From Bacteroidota bacterium (GTDB lineage Bacteria > Bacteroidota > Rhodothermia > Rhodothermales > Bin80), in the NCBI GenBank assembly GCA_028875125.1, contig JAPPGC010000069.1, forward strand, positions 1 through 43,944: 43,944 nucleotides of DNA. Reading direction: 5' to 3'. Within the stretch, counting starts at the first letter, position 1. Every line of letters starts with the position of its first letter. A program made the position numbers and the translations under genes. Shown in pieces: positions 1-9,152 of the stretch. The notes under the pieces were generated by a model that saw nothing but the letters and a program-made list of their open reading frames with translations, did not search any database and was not told where the DNA came from.

Positions 1-900
1 CCTGAAAACAGGGCCTTTTTGGCCTTCAGAGAGTTGCAAACTGTCGAAGTCAGGCTCCAACGAGTAAAGAAGGAAGACATGCGGATCTCCACGCCCACCG
101 TACGCCCTGCTCGAGCGATCAAGTTGCCGGTAGTATTCCGCACGGGTAAGGTTGTAGTGGTCGCTAAGAAGATGGGCGCAAGGAGATGGCACACCTTCTC
201 GAGCAAGAATCATGAATTCCGCCAATCGGGCAGTCCTCCCATTGCCATCGCCAAATGCGTGGATCCACGCGAGATATAAATGGACGAAGATAGCCCGAAG
301 AATCGCTGATGCGATGCGATCTTCGTCTCGGTCGGGGCGCATTATCCAGTCGTCACTCTCCAACCACTTGCAGAGTCTGTCTAGAAGGTAAGTACAATCC
401 TGTCTGGGTGCACCTCTATAGCGAAAGACACCAACAGGGTGTGTCGAAATCTGCCCTGGAACTACACCTTCCTCAAGATGCTCTTCGAGACCGGCAAGCA
501 GGATTCGATTCGCTCCAGCAATCCATTCAGCTGTCAGTGTCGGGGGTTGACCTCTCATGATGCTCTCAAAGATCTTATTGAAGGCACCGAGAACATTTGA
601 AACCTCCTGCTCCAGATATTTTTGAGATCTCGGTAGATCCAGTCGGTCTTCCAAAATGGCTTCAATTTGCTCTTCGCTAAGCGTATTTCCTTCAATAGCT
701 GTTGTAGCCCGAGCCCCCTTGACTAAGTAGATCTGATGCAGTTTTCGTGCTGTCGAGGGAGGCAGAACAGACTGAGCGACCTGATCACAGCGCGCAACCG
801 CCTCACCAAGCAACGACCAAAATAAAGGATCCATATGCTTCAAATTATGTCGAAAGCTGATCCAAGGGTGCGTACGGATGTATTCGCGATCATTCGGCAT
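1..900 (-). CDS. Fic family protein (C-terminus beyond window)
   Basis: This is a likely AMP transferase (AMPylator) or related Fic-fold enzyme that modifies a protein hydroxyl. I translated it from the minus strand: 300 codons stay open from an ATG at 898-900 to the window edge, so the C-terminus is missing. The core motif IHAFGDGNGRTAR is complete, with the catalytic histidine near residue 214 and the phosphate-binding GNGR after it. Near residues 66-72, TTAIEGN matches the (S/T)xxxE(G/N) inhibitory helix; its position before the Fic core makes this a class II protein, probably auto-inhibited. The first 100 residues resemble the N-terminal helical domain usual in stand-alone Fic proteins. 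No small antitoxin gene lies upstream, which fits internal inhibition. The target is unknown, and a DNA-binding domain could lie in the missing part. Confidence 0.9.
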   Translation of the reverse strand, partial: MPNDREYIRTHPWISFRHNLKHMDPLFWSLLGEAVARCDQVAQSVLPPSTARKLHQIYLVKGARATTAIEGNTLSEEQIEAILEDRLDLPRSQKYLEQEVSNVLGAFNKIFESIMRGQPPTLTAEWIAGANRILLAGLEEHLEEGVVPGQISTHPVGVFRYRGAPRQDCTYLLDRLCKWLESDDWIMRPDRDEDRIASAILRAIFVHLYLAWIHAFGDGNGRTARLAEFMILAREGVPSPCAHLLSDHYNLTRAEYYRQLDRSSRAYGGRGDPHVFLLYSLEPDFDSLQLSEGQKGPVFR

Positions 901-1539
901 GGACTATATCACTTGAGTGAATGAGTATGTTGTAATTCAAGTCCAATGGTGTATCCAACAATTGATTGGAAACTTGATGAAAAACAATACCATTGACGGT
1001 AGTATGGATCGAATTTAATTTAGTTTCAAAATATGACCAATAAAATGTCCATCAGAATGTCCAATTATCCGGCTGACATTTGTAGGTAGAATTCCCATGC
1101 TTTATACGAATGAATGGACTATAGCTGAGTCCCCAGAATAGTACACGCGGACTGGATTCACCATCCGAGCTGCCCTAATCAATCAACAATTCCCCGGGTG
1201 ATTCATTCTGGTTCTTGTCTGCCTCATTGTTCCTGATGAGTATCTATCCTGAATAACTATGACTTATCGGCATGTGAGTAATGTATCCATCGTCACATCA
1301 GCGATGGTTTAACCAATGTAGCTAAACTGAACAATGGCAAACGTTCCGTCAATCGGCAAAACAATTTACTTTTGAAGCCTTCAACCAGTACAGTGATCTT
1401 GTCAAGCTGCAAAACAGTCTCTGGATAGATCCAGAAGGGTCTCGTATTTTGGCCCCTTTCCCTGTAAGACGCAATCATGATCTCCCTACAATGCTGTCAA
1501 CCCCACTACAATGCATTTTCGGGGAGCGAGGCACTCCCT
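901..1539. other. Gene-poor, AT-richer stretch
   Basis: About 640 bases separate the Fic start from the end of the M20 gene. The first 200 bases are visibly AT-richer than the rest of the window. A short inverted repeat, CCATCG at 1287-1292 and CGATGG at 1302-1307, flanks a 9-base loop. A plus-strand frame stays open from 1326 to 1697 and its first 60 codons look protein-like, but it has no good start and runs antisense into the M20 gene. I support no gene here. Both neighbours are on the minus strand, so the stretch should hold the Fic promoter and the M20 terminator. Confidence 0.5.
1522..1538 (-). terminator. Stem-loop just after the M20 stop codon
   Basis: On the minus strand the M20 stop codon (1540-1542) is followed at once by GGGAG, a 7-base loop and CTCCC. 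The stem is only 5 base pairs and no T-run follows on the minus strand, so this is a weak terminator or a 3'-end-protecting hairpin at best. Confidence 0.3.
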
Positions 1540-2847
1540 TTATTCACTTTTTTGTTGGACCATATAGTCAACAGCCAGACTGGCGAGTGCACGTACTCCG
1601 GTCAGTAAAGCTGCCTCATCGGCAAAAAAGTAGGGCGAGTGGTTTCTCGGGACAGTTGCCAGATCAGCGTCCGGTGGCGCAACGCCGAGAAAAATGAATA
1701 ACCCCGGCACTTCGTTGGCAAAGTAGGAGAAATCCTCGGCGCCGGTTATTTTTGCAGTCTGCTTCACAGAATCAGACACGCGCTCCAGAGAAGGAAGCAT
1801 CTGCATGGTTAACTCTGGGTCATTCACGGTAACAGGGTATCCGTAGTCAATTTCGACTTCTGCAGTGGCACCGGCACTAGTTGCGATATGTTCAACCGTA
1901 TGTCGAATGCGGCGCTCTATATCTCGACGGACTTCGGGTAGGAACGTGCGTATTGTGCCGGATAATTCAACCTCGTCTGGAATGATGTTACTGCGTACAC
2001 CGCCATGGAAGGTGCCGATCGTGATGATAGAGGGTGTGGCAGTCACATCCAGTTGCCGGCTGGCGATTGTCTGCAATCCTAGGACAATTTGGCTGGCAAC
2101 AACAATCGGGTCTACGCCTCCCCAGGGAACTGCTCCGTGAGTCTGCCGACCTGTAACTTTGATACGCATTGCGTCTGAACTGGCCATGAATGGGCCGGGC
2201 AGGTAACTGATTTCGCCAACCCTGTTCGGCCAGACATGCAATCCGAAAATAACTTCCGGTCGGGGGTTCTCAAAGGCGCCCTCACGAAGCATGAGATCTG
2301 CACCACCTTCTTCACCGGCAGGTGCGCCTTCCTCTGCAGGTTGAAAGATGAATTTTACGGAGCCAGGCAAATCCTCTTTCATGGTCGTCAGGATACTTGC
2401 AACGCCCATCAGTATGGCCACATGGTTATCGTGTCCGCAGGCATGCATCACACCGACTTCCATTCCGTTGTATGTAGTGCGGACTTTGGAGGCGAAAGGT
2501 AGGTCAACCATTTCGGTGACTGGCAGTGCATCCATATCTGCGCGAAGTGCGACGATTGGGCCCGGCTTGCCGCCCTCCAGGAATCCGACGACTCCTGTGT
2601 GTGCAACTTCGGTTCGTACCTCCAAGCCAAGTGCGCGCAAGTGATCTGCGACAAGCGCAGCCGTCCGAAATTCACGATTACTCAACTCAGGATTCGCGTG
2701 AATATCCCGGCGCCATTCAATCACATCGGATTCAATCGCGGCGGCGTGCGCGTCCAGCGCTTTATGAAGCACACTAAGGTCCTGAGCCTGTACGGGCATG
2801 AGCCCGCCAGCCAGGATGGTCAGACAAAAGAATAATCGTAGCATCAT
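1540..2847 (-). CDS. Exported M20 family amidohydrolase
   Basis: This is a metal-dependent amidohydrolase of the M20D type (hippurate or N-acyl-amino-acid hydrolase group), predicted to cleave acyl-amino acids outside the cytoplasm. Residues 1-22 form a signal peptide ending VQAQ. Metal-site motifs are in order: RADMDALP (102-109), HACGHD with C137 and H139, QPAEEG with the catalytic glutamate near 172, H203, and a late NHSPYFF histidine near 403. GAEDFSYF is also typical. At 435 residues it is full length. The start overlaps the stop of the upstream DUF5916 gene by one base (TAATG), so the two are probably translationally coupled. The substrate cannot be read from sequence. Most M20D enzymes are cytoplasmic, so the signal peptide is the notable point. 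Confidence 0.93.
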   Translation of the reverse strand: MMLRLFFCLTILAGGLMPVQAQDLSVLHKALDAHAAAIESDVIEWRRDIHANPELSNREFRTAALVADHLRALGLEVRTEVAHTGVVGFLEGGKPGPIVALRADMDALPVTEMVDLPFASKVRTTYNGMEVGVMHACGHDNHVAILMGVASILTTMKEDLPGSVKFIFQPAEEGAPAGEEGGADLMLREGAFENPRPEVIFGLHVWPNRVGEISYLPGPFMASSDAMRIKVTGRQTHGAVPWGGVDPIVVASQIVLGLQTIASRQLDVTATPSIITIGTFHGGVRSNIIPDEVELSGTIRTFLPEVRRDIERRIRHTVEHIATSAGATAEVEIDYGYPVTVNDPELTMQMLPSLERVSDSVKQTAKITGAEDFSYFANEVPGLFIFLGVAPPDADLATVPRNHSPYFFADEAALLTGVRALASLAVDYMVQQKSE

Positions 2848-5090
2848 TAGCGAAGTACGTTGAGGAGTCGGCTATACTTAACGGTGATCGTGCGTCCTAG
2901 GCTGTTATGGAACGGTTGACTGGATTCACTCACATCATTCAACACGACGAACAGGCCCGTATTTGCAGTCTGAAGCCAGCCAAGCCTCAGGTTGGCTGAC
3001 CACAGGTCACCTATACTGTTGCTGTACTGAAACAGTCCCTGAACATATAGTCGGGGAGTAAACGAATATGAGATCCGTGTCTGAACTAGGTTGATCACAA
3101 AGTCTCCGCCGGGTAAGCGAACATCATTATGTGACCAGTCAAGTTCTGTGGTGAGTGCTTCATTGGCCCGAATGCGCAGCGTAGTTGACACATTCCGGCG
3201 TGTACCACCGAAGAAGCCACCCAGAACAGCACGTGAGCTGATACTTATCTTGCGCCCCTGGTTCGTAATGAGTACAAGTTGGGCTTCACGGTGATCATAG
3301 GTGCCAGCGGGTATACGTACCTTACCGGAGATCTCAAAGTCTTCCTGAACGCCCTCGCGTGTGAGATTGATACCGGTGTGGACCTCAAACCCGCTTTTCC
3401 ATTCCCAATGGTTGTCGATATGCCAGCGTCCTCCTTCCTGAAATCCTGCAAAATCCCAATAGCCCTGATAGCTCACATGAGGACGCAGTTCCAACAAGCC
3501 GAGCGAGTTTTCCGGCCGCCAGGCGTACAGTACGAGGCCGGTAATTTTCCTGTATTCGTTACTCCGTCGCAGGAAGCCGATTTCTGGATTGAAATCTTCG
3601 GCGACTTCAGTAAAGGTCCCGTTGATACGCCACACGTTCGAAACATAATCGGCATTGATATTATAGGCATGTTCGGCCCCTCCTAAGTGTGGCGAAAATG
3701 TTCGGGCGACAAAGCCGGAGATGGTTGCGAATTCCCCAATCCCCCATCGTCCGTCCACGGCTGCAGCCTGATTATCTTCTTCTAACGGTGTGGCATCTCC
3801 TGCATCCCTATGCAGGCGGCTTGTTGCCATGACGCCGACCGCGGAGCGATTCGCTAGGTCTTTACGGATGCGCGCAACGGAAAAATTTGTCCCGGCAGCA
3901 GCTCCCTGAACTTCACGGGTTTGCATGGTAAGGAGTCCTACATTTACACCGGCCATTTGACCTGAAAGCCGTGTACCTCCAAGGATCGGGATTACTTCTC
4001 CACTCGGTCCGATGCCTATTCGTCGACTGAAAAAGAGTTCAACTTCCTGTCCGCTGAATTCGGAAACGCCAATGGAAAAAAGCCCCGCATTTTCGAGGAA
4101 AAATGGACGTTTCTCCGGGAAGAAGAGATTGAATCGATCCAGGTTAACCTGTTGTTCATCCACTTCGACCTGTGCAAAGTCGGTATTGTAACTTGCATCC
4201 AGTGTGAGGCTTGGTGTAACACTATACTTGAGGTCCAGGCCAAGATCGCCGGAGGTTTCCACCTGGCGGTCTCCCGGCTCAAACGTACGTGTGACCTGTC
4301 CGAGTGTGTAGGGTACAACCTGGAGGTTGCGAGGTTGAGGTACGGTCAGTCCACTTACACGGCCCGCCTGTGATACTCTGCTAAGCTGATGCTGGCGCGG
4401 CATGCGCGTCCAGAAAGCACGTTCATTACGTCGGTGAATGTTTCGCTGGAAGTTTATGCCCCACGTCTGCTGTCGTGAAGCAGGAAAGCGAATCGTTCGA
4501 AAAGGGATCTCAAACTCAGCACTCCAGCCTTCGTCCGTGATGCTTGTCTGAACATCCCAAGATCCGTCCCAGTTGATATTGAAGCCGCCACCACTGCCGG
4601 CTTGTTGTCGTGCACCAAATCCGCCCTGACCCTCCTTGGTAACCTGAGCGTCGTACTCAATTCCTGCAGGATTTGTACCGAAGACGAAGCCATTCTGTCC
4701 GTCTAGGAATGTGTCAAGGATCATCTGAAAACTATCGGTCTCATCAAGAGGTGCATCGCGCCGGGTATCAGAAACAATGATCGCTTCTGGTTCGCGATCG
4801 TAGCATATGACACCGACATAGAGTGCACGATCAGTGTAAATCAGGTATACTTCGGTACGCTCGCTTGCCGGTTGCCCCTCCTGCGGTGTAGTTTGCCAGA
4901 ATTGACTAATGGGAAGGGTCTGTGAGTAAGCAGGATCACCGATGACGAGGCCATCCAGCACGGGAGCCACTTCTGTATGCACCGCAGCTGAAGTCGGTAC
5001 AGGCTCGTCTGGTGCACCGGGCATTGAGTATTGCGCGTTGGCGGTAACAGCCACTGGAAGAAATGCCAAAAGATAGACGAACAGACGCAT
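2847..5090 (-). CDS. CBM9-like / DUF5916 outer-membrane protein
   Basis: This is an exported protein with an N-terminal carbohydrate-binding family 9-like beta domain (roughly residues 35-220 of 747) followed by a DUF5916-type region expected to form a membrane beta-barrel. The frame is open further upstream to 5174, but the ATG at 5088-5090 directly precedes a clean signal peptide (MRLFVYLLAFLPVAVTANAQ), so I place the start there. The middle contains FFPEKRPFFLENAGLF, a hallmark of the DUF5916 family. Alternating aromatic and polar segments and a terminal hydrophobic strand fit a barrel. It is coupled to the M20 hydrolase downstream, suggesting binding or import of a substrate the hydrolase processes; that link is inference. 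The family is common in Bacteroidota and its function is unproven. Confidence 0.88.
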   Translation of the reverse strand: MRLFVYLLAFLPVAVTANAQYSMPGAPDEPVPTSAAVHTEVAPVLDGLVIGDPAYSQTLPISQFWQTTPQEGQPASERTEVYLIYTDRALYVGVICYDREPEAIIVSDTRRDAPLDETDSFQMILDTFLDGQNGFVFGTNPAGIEYDAQVTKEGQGGFGARQQAGSGGGFNINWDGSWDVQTSITDEGWSAEFEIPFRTIRFPASRQQTWGINFQRNIHRRNERAFWTRMPRQHQLSRVSQAGRVSGLTVPQPRNLQVVPYTLGQVTRTFEPGDRQVETSGDLGLDLKYSVTPSLTLDASYNTDFAQVEVDEQQVNLDRFNLFFPEKRPFFLENAGLFSIGVSEFSGQEVELFFSRRIGIGPSGEVIPILGGTRLSGQMAGVNVGLLTMQTREVQGAAAGTNFSVARIRKDLANRSAVGVMATSRLHRDAGDATPLEEDNQAAAVDGRWGIGEFATISGFVARTFSPHLGGAEHAYNINADYVSNVWRINGTFTEVAEDFNPEIGFLRRSNEYRKITGLVLYAWRPENSLGLLELRPHVSYQGYWDFAGFQEGGRWHIDNHWEWKSGFEVHTGINLTREGVQEDFEISGKVRIPAGTYDHREAQLVLITNQGRKISISSRAVLGGFFGGTRRNVSTTLRIRANEALTTELDWSHNDVRLPGGDFVINLVQTRISYSFTPRLYVQGLFQYSNSIGDLWSANLRLGWLQTANTGLFVVLNDVSESSQPFHNSLGRTITVKYSRLLNVLR

Positions 5091-5189
5091 ACTCCCCGGA
5101 TAACTGAATAAGTTTAAGAATAAGATATTACAACCTATTTTGGGTAGTTTCAGTCTGTTGGACACTTTTATCATTAGTCAAGCTTTCAG

Positions 5190-6587
5190 ATGAAGAGTAG
5201 ACAGAAACGTATGTGGGGCGGCCGCTTCACAGAAGATACGGATGCGCTGGTACAGACATTCGGCGCTTCGGTAGACATTGACAAGCGAATTGCACTGGAG
5301 GATATAGACGGTTCAATTGCGCACGCATCGATGCTCATGGCACAAGGGATCTTGACCGAAGAGGAACTTGGTTCTATTCAAGCGGGCTTAGAGGCTATTA
5401 GGGAAGATATTCTCGCGGGGGAATTCGCGTGGGATGAAGCATTTGAGGATGTGCATATGAATATTGAGCATGAGCTTAGCAAGCGCATTGGTCCATTGGG
5501 TGGAAAGCTGCACACGGCGCGGAGTCGTAATGATCAGGTCGCTACGGATTTACGTCTCTGGTTGCGAAGAGCGGGCAGGCAGATTGGCATAGAGCTACGC
5601 ACGGTTCGGGCAACATTGGTAGATCTTGCCGAGGCGCATATGGGGGTGATAATGCCGGGCTACACCCATCTTCAAGTAGCGCAGCCGATCCTGCTCTCTC
5701 ACCACCTGATGGCTTATTACGCGATGTTCTCTAGGGATGCGGAGCGTTTATCTCAGACGTTGGCGCGGATGAACTATTCCCCGCTTGGTGCTGGAGCACT
5801 GGCAGGAACAGGATTTAGTATTGATCGGCACGCAACGGCTCACCAGTTGGGGTTTGACGGGGTGATCCTGAATTCAATGGACGCAGTGAGTGATCGGGAT
5901 TTTGTATTGGATTTTCTATCGTTCTGTAGCATCACGATGGTGCATTTGTCCCGCTTAAGTGAAGAACTCATTTTGTGGTCTAGTCAGGAGTTTGGTTTCG
6001 TTACGTTGCCGGAGAGTCACACTACGGGCAGCAGTATTATGCCGCAGAAGAAAAACCCGGATATGTGCGAACTTGTCCGAGGGAAGACCGGTCGGGTGTG
6101 CGGTAGTCTTATGGCACTGCTTATGACCATGAAGGGCTTACCATTGACGTACAACAAGGATATGCAGGAGGATAAGGAGGGTGTGTTTGATGCGGTTTAC
6201 ACCGTCCAGTCATCCCTGAGAATATATTCAAGTATGCTTGCAGGCATTGAGGTGCATGCGGATCGCATGAGAGCAGCAGCCGGAGCTGCGTTTAGCAATG
6301 CGACGGATCTGGCAGACTATTTGGCACGAAAAGGTCTCCCATTTCGTGAAGCTCATGATGTAGTGGGGCGACTTGTAGCGATTTGCCTAGAGGAAGGGGT
6401 TTCTCTGGAATCATTGCCAGTTAAAAGAATGCAAGTAGTAAGCGCTCTGATCGAGTCGGATGTAGTGGACTGTCTACATCTGGATACAGTTGTTAACGCG
6501 CGTAACAGCTTCGGCGGAACAGCGGCAATAGAAGTTGAGCGTCAAATTGAGCTTGCTCGGGAGGAATTAGCAGTAGAGGACTGGTGA
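5190..6587 (+). CDS. argH: Argininosuccinate lyase
   Basis: ArgH cleaves argininosuccinate to arginine and fumarate in the last step of arginine synthesis, as a cytoplasmic tetramer. The N-terminal MWGGRF is diagnostic. TARSRNDQVATD (109-120), GYTHLQ with the general-acid/base region histidine H160, and the superfamily signature GSSIMPQKKNPD (280-291) with the catalytic serine are all intact. At 465 residues it is full length. The ATG at 5190 gives seven residues before MWGGRF; the ATG at 5211 is a possible alternative start. The gene diverges from the DUF5916 gene across about 100 bases and has no arginine-synthesis neighbours here. Confidence 0.97.
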   Translation: MKSRQKRMWGGRFTEDTDALVQTFGASVDIDKRIALEDIDGSIAHASMLMAQGILTEEELGSIQAGLEAIREDILAGEFAWDEAFEDVHMNIEHELSKRIGPLGGKLHTARSRNDQVATDLRLWLRRAGRQIGIELRTVRATLVDLAEAHMGVIMPGYTHLQVAQPILLSHHLMAYYAMFSRDAERLSQTLARMNYSPLGAGALAGTGFSIDRHATAHQLGFDGVILNSMDAVSDRDFVLDFLSFCSITMVHLSRLSEELILWSSQEFGFVTLPESHTTGSSIMPQKKNPDMCELVRGKTGRVCGSLMALLMTMKGLPLTYNKDMQEDKEGVFDAVYTVQSSLRIYSSMLAGIEVHADRMRAAAGAAFSNATDLADYLARKGLPFREAHDVVGRLVAICLEEGVSLESLPVKRMQVVSALIESDVVDCLHLDTVVNARNSFGGTAAIEVERQIELAREELAVEDW

Positions 6588-6700
6588 GCGACAATTAGTT
6601 CTGCCCCGCGCTAGCTGGTAGTTCAGTGGCTTGTGAGATTGTCTTTCCGACCTAGTATATGAGGCGGACAGTGCAAATCGAAGAAACCAACAGGAAAACA

Positions 6701-6728
6701 TCCCCTCACTTGCGAGAAGAGTTGGGGA
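6701..6728 (-). terminator. Possible terminator hairpin between convergent argH and permease genes
   Basis: TCCCC at 6701-6705 pairs with GGGGA at 6724-6728, and ACT at 6708-6710 pairs with AGT at 6720-6722 across a small internal loop. On the minus strand a short T-run (GTTTTCC) follows, so it would serve the permease gene ending at 6784. The stem is imperfect. Confidence 0.35.
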
Positions 6729-6783
6729 GGGCACGTCCAAGACATGAACAATAGAGCCAAGCTATCACCGACAACAGCGTTGG

Positions 6784-7890
6784 TTATGCTCCGGATTCCT
6801 TTGTTTCCTCCTGGTTAGAAGCCCCGTTAACGGAGCCCATAAGCACTGCAATCGGGCGTAAACCATCAATATTTTCAAAGAAAATCTTGATCGTTGCCGT
6901 TAGAGGGACTGCCAGAATCATACCCGCAACACCCCAGAGCCACCCCCAGAAGATTAGGGATACGATGACCAGTACTGGGCTCAGGTTCAGACTGAAGGCC
7001 ATAAGCCGAGGATCAACAACATTTCCCATCACCATCTGGATCAGCCACATTACCAACGCTGCAATAATCGGGGTGGTCAGGCCAGGGAACTGAAGGAGTG
7101 CAAATCCGAATGGAAGAATGACGGCAACAAACGAGCCGATATTTGGAATATAGTTCAACAGAAAGGCTAGAAATCCCCAAAATACTGGATAGTCAACTTC
7201 AAGAATCCAGAGTGCTAGGAAAATCAAAAACCCGGTCCCCAAGCTGACGAGCGTTTTGGCTACCAGATACTGACGAACCTGCTGACTGATATTGTCGGTA
7301 ACAGCGTTAATGCGTTCTGCAATGTGCGCCGGGTACGCTTTCAGGACTTTCACTTTCAGCTCTCCACTGCTAGCTAGGATGAATAGCATGAAGAGGAGAA
7401 CCAGAAAGGTATTGCCGGCAAACGTGAATGCTTCGCCAATGCCGCCCTGCAGAAGCCGGGTAATGATTGAGGGATCAACAACCTGGTTCAAGTCTAGGCG
7501 TCCCTCCGCCAGCCCTAATGCGGCTGCAGATTGTTGCAGGAGTTCCTCAACATCTGCTACAACCCTATCAATGCGTGGCAGATAGACCTCTGTGGCATCT
7601 ATCAGCGATTCAGCACTTGAGTAAACGATGTACCCAACGACGGTAGCCGCTGCAGCCAGTGTAATAAAAACCACGATCAGGGCAACCGCAATCGGGATGC
7701 GCCGGGCTTTAAGATAGAGTACGATGGGTTGGAAGATGAACGCAAGCAACAACGCCACAGAGAAGGGCACAAGCACACTTCGGAGTTCAAGAAGGGTCAC
7801 TCCTACGAAGAATGCCGCAATCAACCCCAGCAGCCCGGAAACGAGTCCCTGGGGTTTAAGATTGGACAGGTTTGTTTTCAGACCAGCCAC
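6784..7890 (-). CDS. AI-2E family transporter (PerM-like permease)
   Basis: This is an inner-membrane protein of the AI-2E/PerM family, whose members include the autoinducer-2 exporter TqsA and sodium/proton antiporters. The 368 residues show two hydrophobic hairpins near residues 15-85, a soluble stretch near 90-150, and a block of membrane helices from about 160 to 345. PVFWGFLAFLLNYIPNIGS and NLSPVLVIVSLIFWGWLWG are typical of the conserved C-terminal half. The GlsB-like gene starts upstream with 23 bases between them, so they may be co-transcribed. The substrate cannot be assigned from sequence. Confidence 0.9.
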   Translation of the reverse strand: MAGLKTNLSNLKPQGLVSGLLGLIAAFFVGVTLLELRSVLVPFSVALLLAFIFQPIVLYLKARRIPIAVALIVVFITLAAAATVVGYIVYSSAESLIDATEVYLPRIDRVVADVEELLQQSAAALGLAEGRLDLNQVVDPSIITRLLQGGIGEAFTFAGNTFLVLLFMLFILASSGELKVKVLKAYPAHIAERINAVTDNISQQVRQYLVAKTLVSLGTGFLIFLALWILEVDYPVFWGFLAFLLNYIPNIGSFVAVILPFGFALLQFPGLTTPIIAALVMWLIQMVMGNVVDPRLMAFSLNLSPVLVIVSLIFWGWLWGVAGMILAVPLTATIKIFFENIDGLRPIAVLMGSVNGASNQEETKESGA

Positions 7891-7913
7891 TTGTCTCTAA
7901 GTTGCTAAGTGAT

Positions 7914-8162
7914 TCATTTTCGGATACGCTCGATGAGCCAGATTACAAACATGGAACCAAGCACGGCAACGAGTATGCTGCGCCAGTCAAATCCACTCAC
8001 GCCCACACCGAAAAATGCACTGCCGGCCCAACCCCCGAGGAGTCCGCCCGCTATACCCACAAGCATTGTGGAAAGCAAACTGCGACCTTGCCGGCCGGGA
8101 TAAATCCATTTGGCTAGTGCACCGGCAATGAGTCCAAAAACAGCCCAACTGAGAATCCCCAT
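7914..8162 (-). CDS. GlsB/YeaQ/YmgE family small membrane protein
   Basis: This 82-residue inner-membrane protein belongs to the transglycosylase-associated (GlsB/YeaQ/YmgE) family. It has three hydrophobic segments, the glycine-rich second one containing the typical VGIAGGLLGGWAGSAFFG, and the conserved early ALAKWIYPG. The family is often linked to stress responses, but its biochemical role is unproven and the transglycosylase name does not imply that activity. It lies 23 bases upstream of the AI-2E-type permease gene on the same strand. Confidence 0.88.
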   Translation of the reverse strand: MGILSWAVFGLIAGALAKWIYPGRQGRSLLSTMLVGIAGGLLGGWAGSAFFGVGVSGFDWRSILVAVLGSMFVIWLIERIRK

Positions 8163-8242
8163 GAAATTATCTGCTTTGTGACAGTAAAGGTACTATCTGT
8201 TACGGAGTTTTCCAAAATGGGATTCACTTACATCGGGTCAAT

Positions 8243-9151
8243 TCACCAGTGATAGAGCAGGCTGAGGATATGTCCCGGACCATCAAAACCACCCTCAAAC
8301 GGGACATACGCATAGTCTGCATAAATACCGTCGAAAGAGAGTCCTAAACCAAATGTATAGTCGCGCAACTCATCACTGGATACGTAGCCTCCACGCAAGT
8401 CTACCAGTTCCATGACCTTTACGGAGATGCCCACATGTAACCTTGTCAGGTTATCGTCAACCAAGTGGGAGGTTTCAAGTGCTAGCGCTAGATCCAGGAG
8501 CCGGACATTATCGGTATATCCCACAATCTGTAGTGGTGACAGGGCTATCCCCCCTTGCAGTAGACGGGGTAGTGGAGTACGTTCAAACTCCAACTCACTC
8601 ATGCGTCCGATATTTCGAACAGATGCGCCGACATTCAGACTCCTGCTAAGCAGGTCTGCCTGAATACCAGCATCAAAGGCATATCCAGATGCATTTGTAT
8701 CAAAGATACGTTCACGTAGGTACCTGCCCGTGATACCTATGCGCAAACCACGAATAGCACGTGCATAGCTTACACCAGCGTTGATAAACTGAGCACTGAA
8801 CATGCCCTCGGGCTCGCCGGGTTGTGTCCGTGCTTCCATATCTCCGCTATCTGTGGCAGTCAGGGACAGGCCCCAGGCGCTATTTCTTCCGGCCGGTAGT
8901 TGGGCGGCAATATCGTAGGCCCGGACATCCCCAACCCATATACGGTGGGATCCGGCAATCGAGCGGCGTTCGCTGGCCAGCCCTGCGGGGTTCCAATATG
9001 TTGCAAAAGCGTTACTCACGCTGGCTACCTGGGCATCCCCCATGGAGCCGCCGTGTGCATTGACTCCGATCCTTAAAAAACTTAGGCCAGTGTCCTGTCC
9101 CACGACAGGGCCAGCAAATAAAGTCAATGCAAGCGTAGCGAGTACACGCAT
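8243..9151 (-). CDS. PorV/PorQ-like outer-membrane protein (second copy)
   Basis: This is a 302-residue outer-membrane beta-barrel protein of the PorV/PorQ type. Residues 1-19 form a signal peptide ending VVGQ. The segment GGSMGDAQVASVSNAFATYW followed by NPAGL is the family hallmark near the start of the barrel, and the protein ends in an aromatic strand (LSLLYHW) as outer-membrane barrels do. PorV shuttles type IX secretion cargo to the attachment complex; PorQ-like relatives have less defined roles. It begins one base after the stop of another PorV-like gene and is the last gene of the operon. The adjacent protein with a possible type IX sorting domain makes a role in surface display likely, by inference. 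Confidence 0.8.
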   Translation of the reverse strand: MRVLATLALTLFAGPVVGQDTGLSFLRIGVNAHGGSMGDAQVASVSNAFATYWNPAGLASERRSIAGSHRIWVGDVRAYDIAAQLPAGRNSAWGLSLTATDSGDMEARTQPGEPEGMFSAQFINAGVSYARAIRGLRIGITGRYLRERIFDTNASGYAFDAGIQADLLSRSLNVGASVRNIGRMSELEFERTPLPRLLQGGIALSPLQIVGYTDNVRLLDLALALETSHLVDDNLTRLHVGISVKVMELVDLRGGYVSSDELRDYTFGLGLSFDGIYADYAYVPFEGGFDGPGHILSLLYHW

Positions 9152-9152
9152 G

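Noticed and set aside
1287-1307. Inverted repeat CCATCG/CGATGG as a terminator
   Set aside because: It is 230 bases from the nearest gene end and has no T-run in the minus-strand direction of transcription.
3279-3686. 135-codon plus-strand frame inside the DUF5916 gene
   Set aside because: It is antisense to a well-supported gene, has no recognisable motif and no plausible upstream signals.
6610-6690. tRNA-like segment after argH (CTGGTAGTTCAGTGG)
   Set aside because: The D-loop-like start is suggestive, but no T-loop GTTCRA, no acceptor stem pairing and no anticodon stem could be found.
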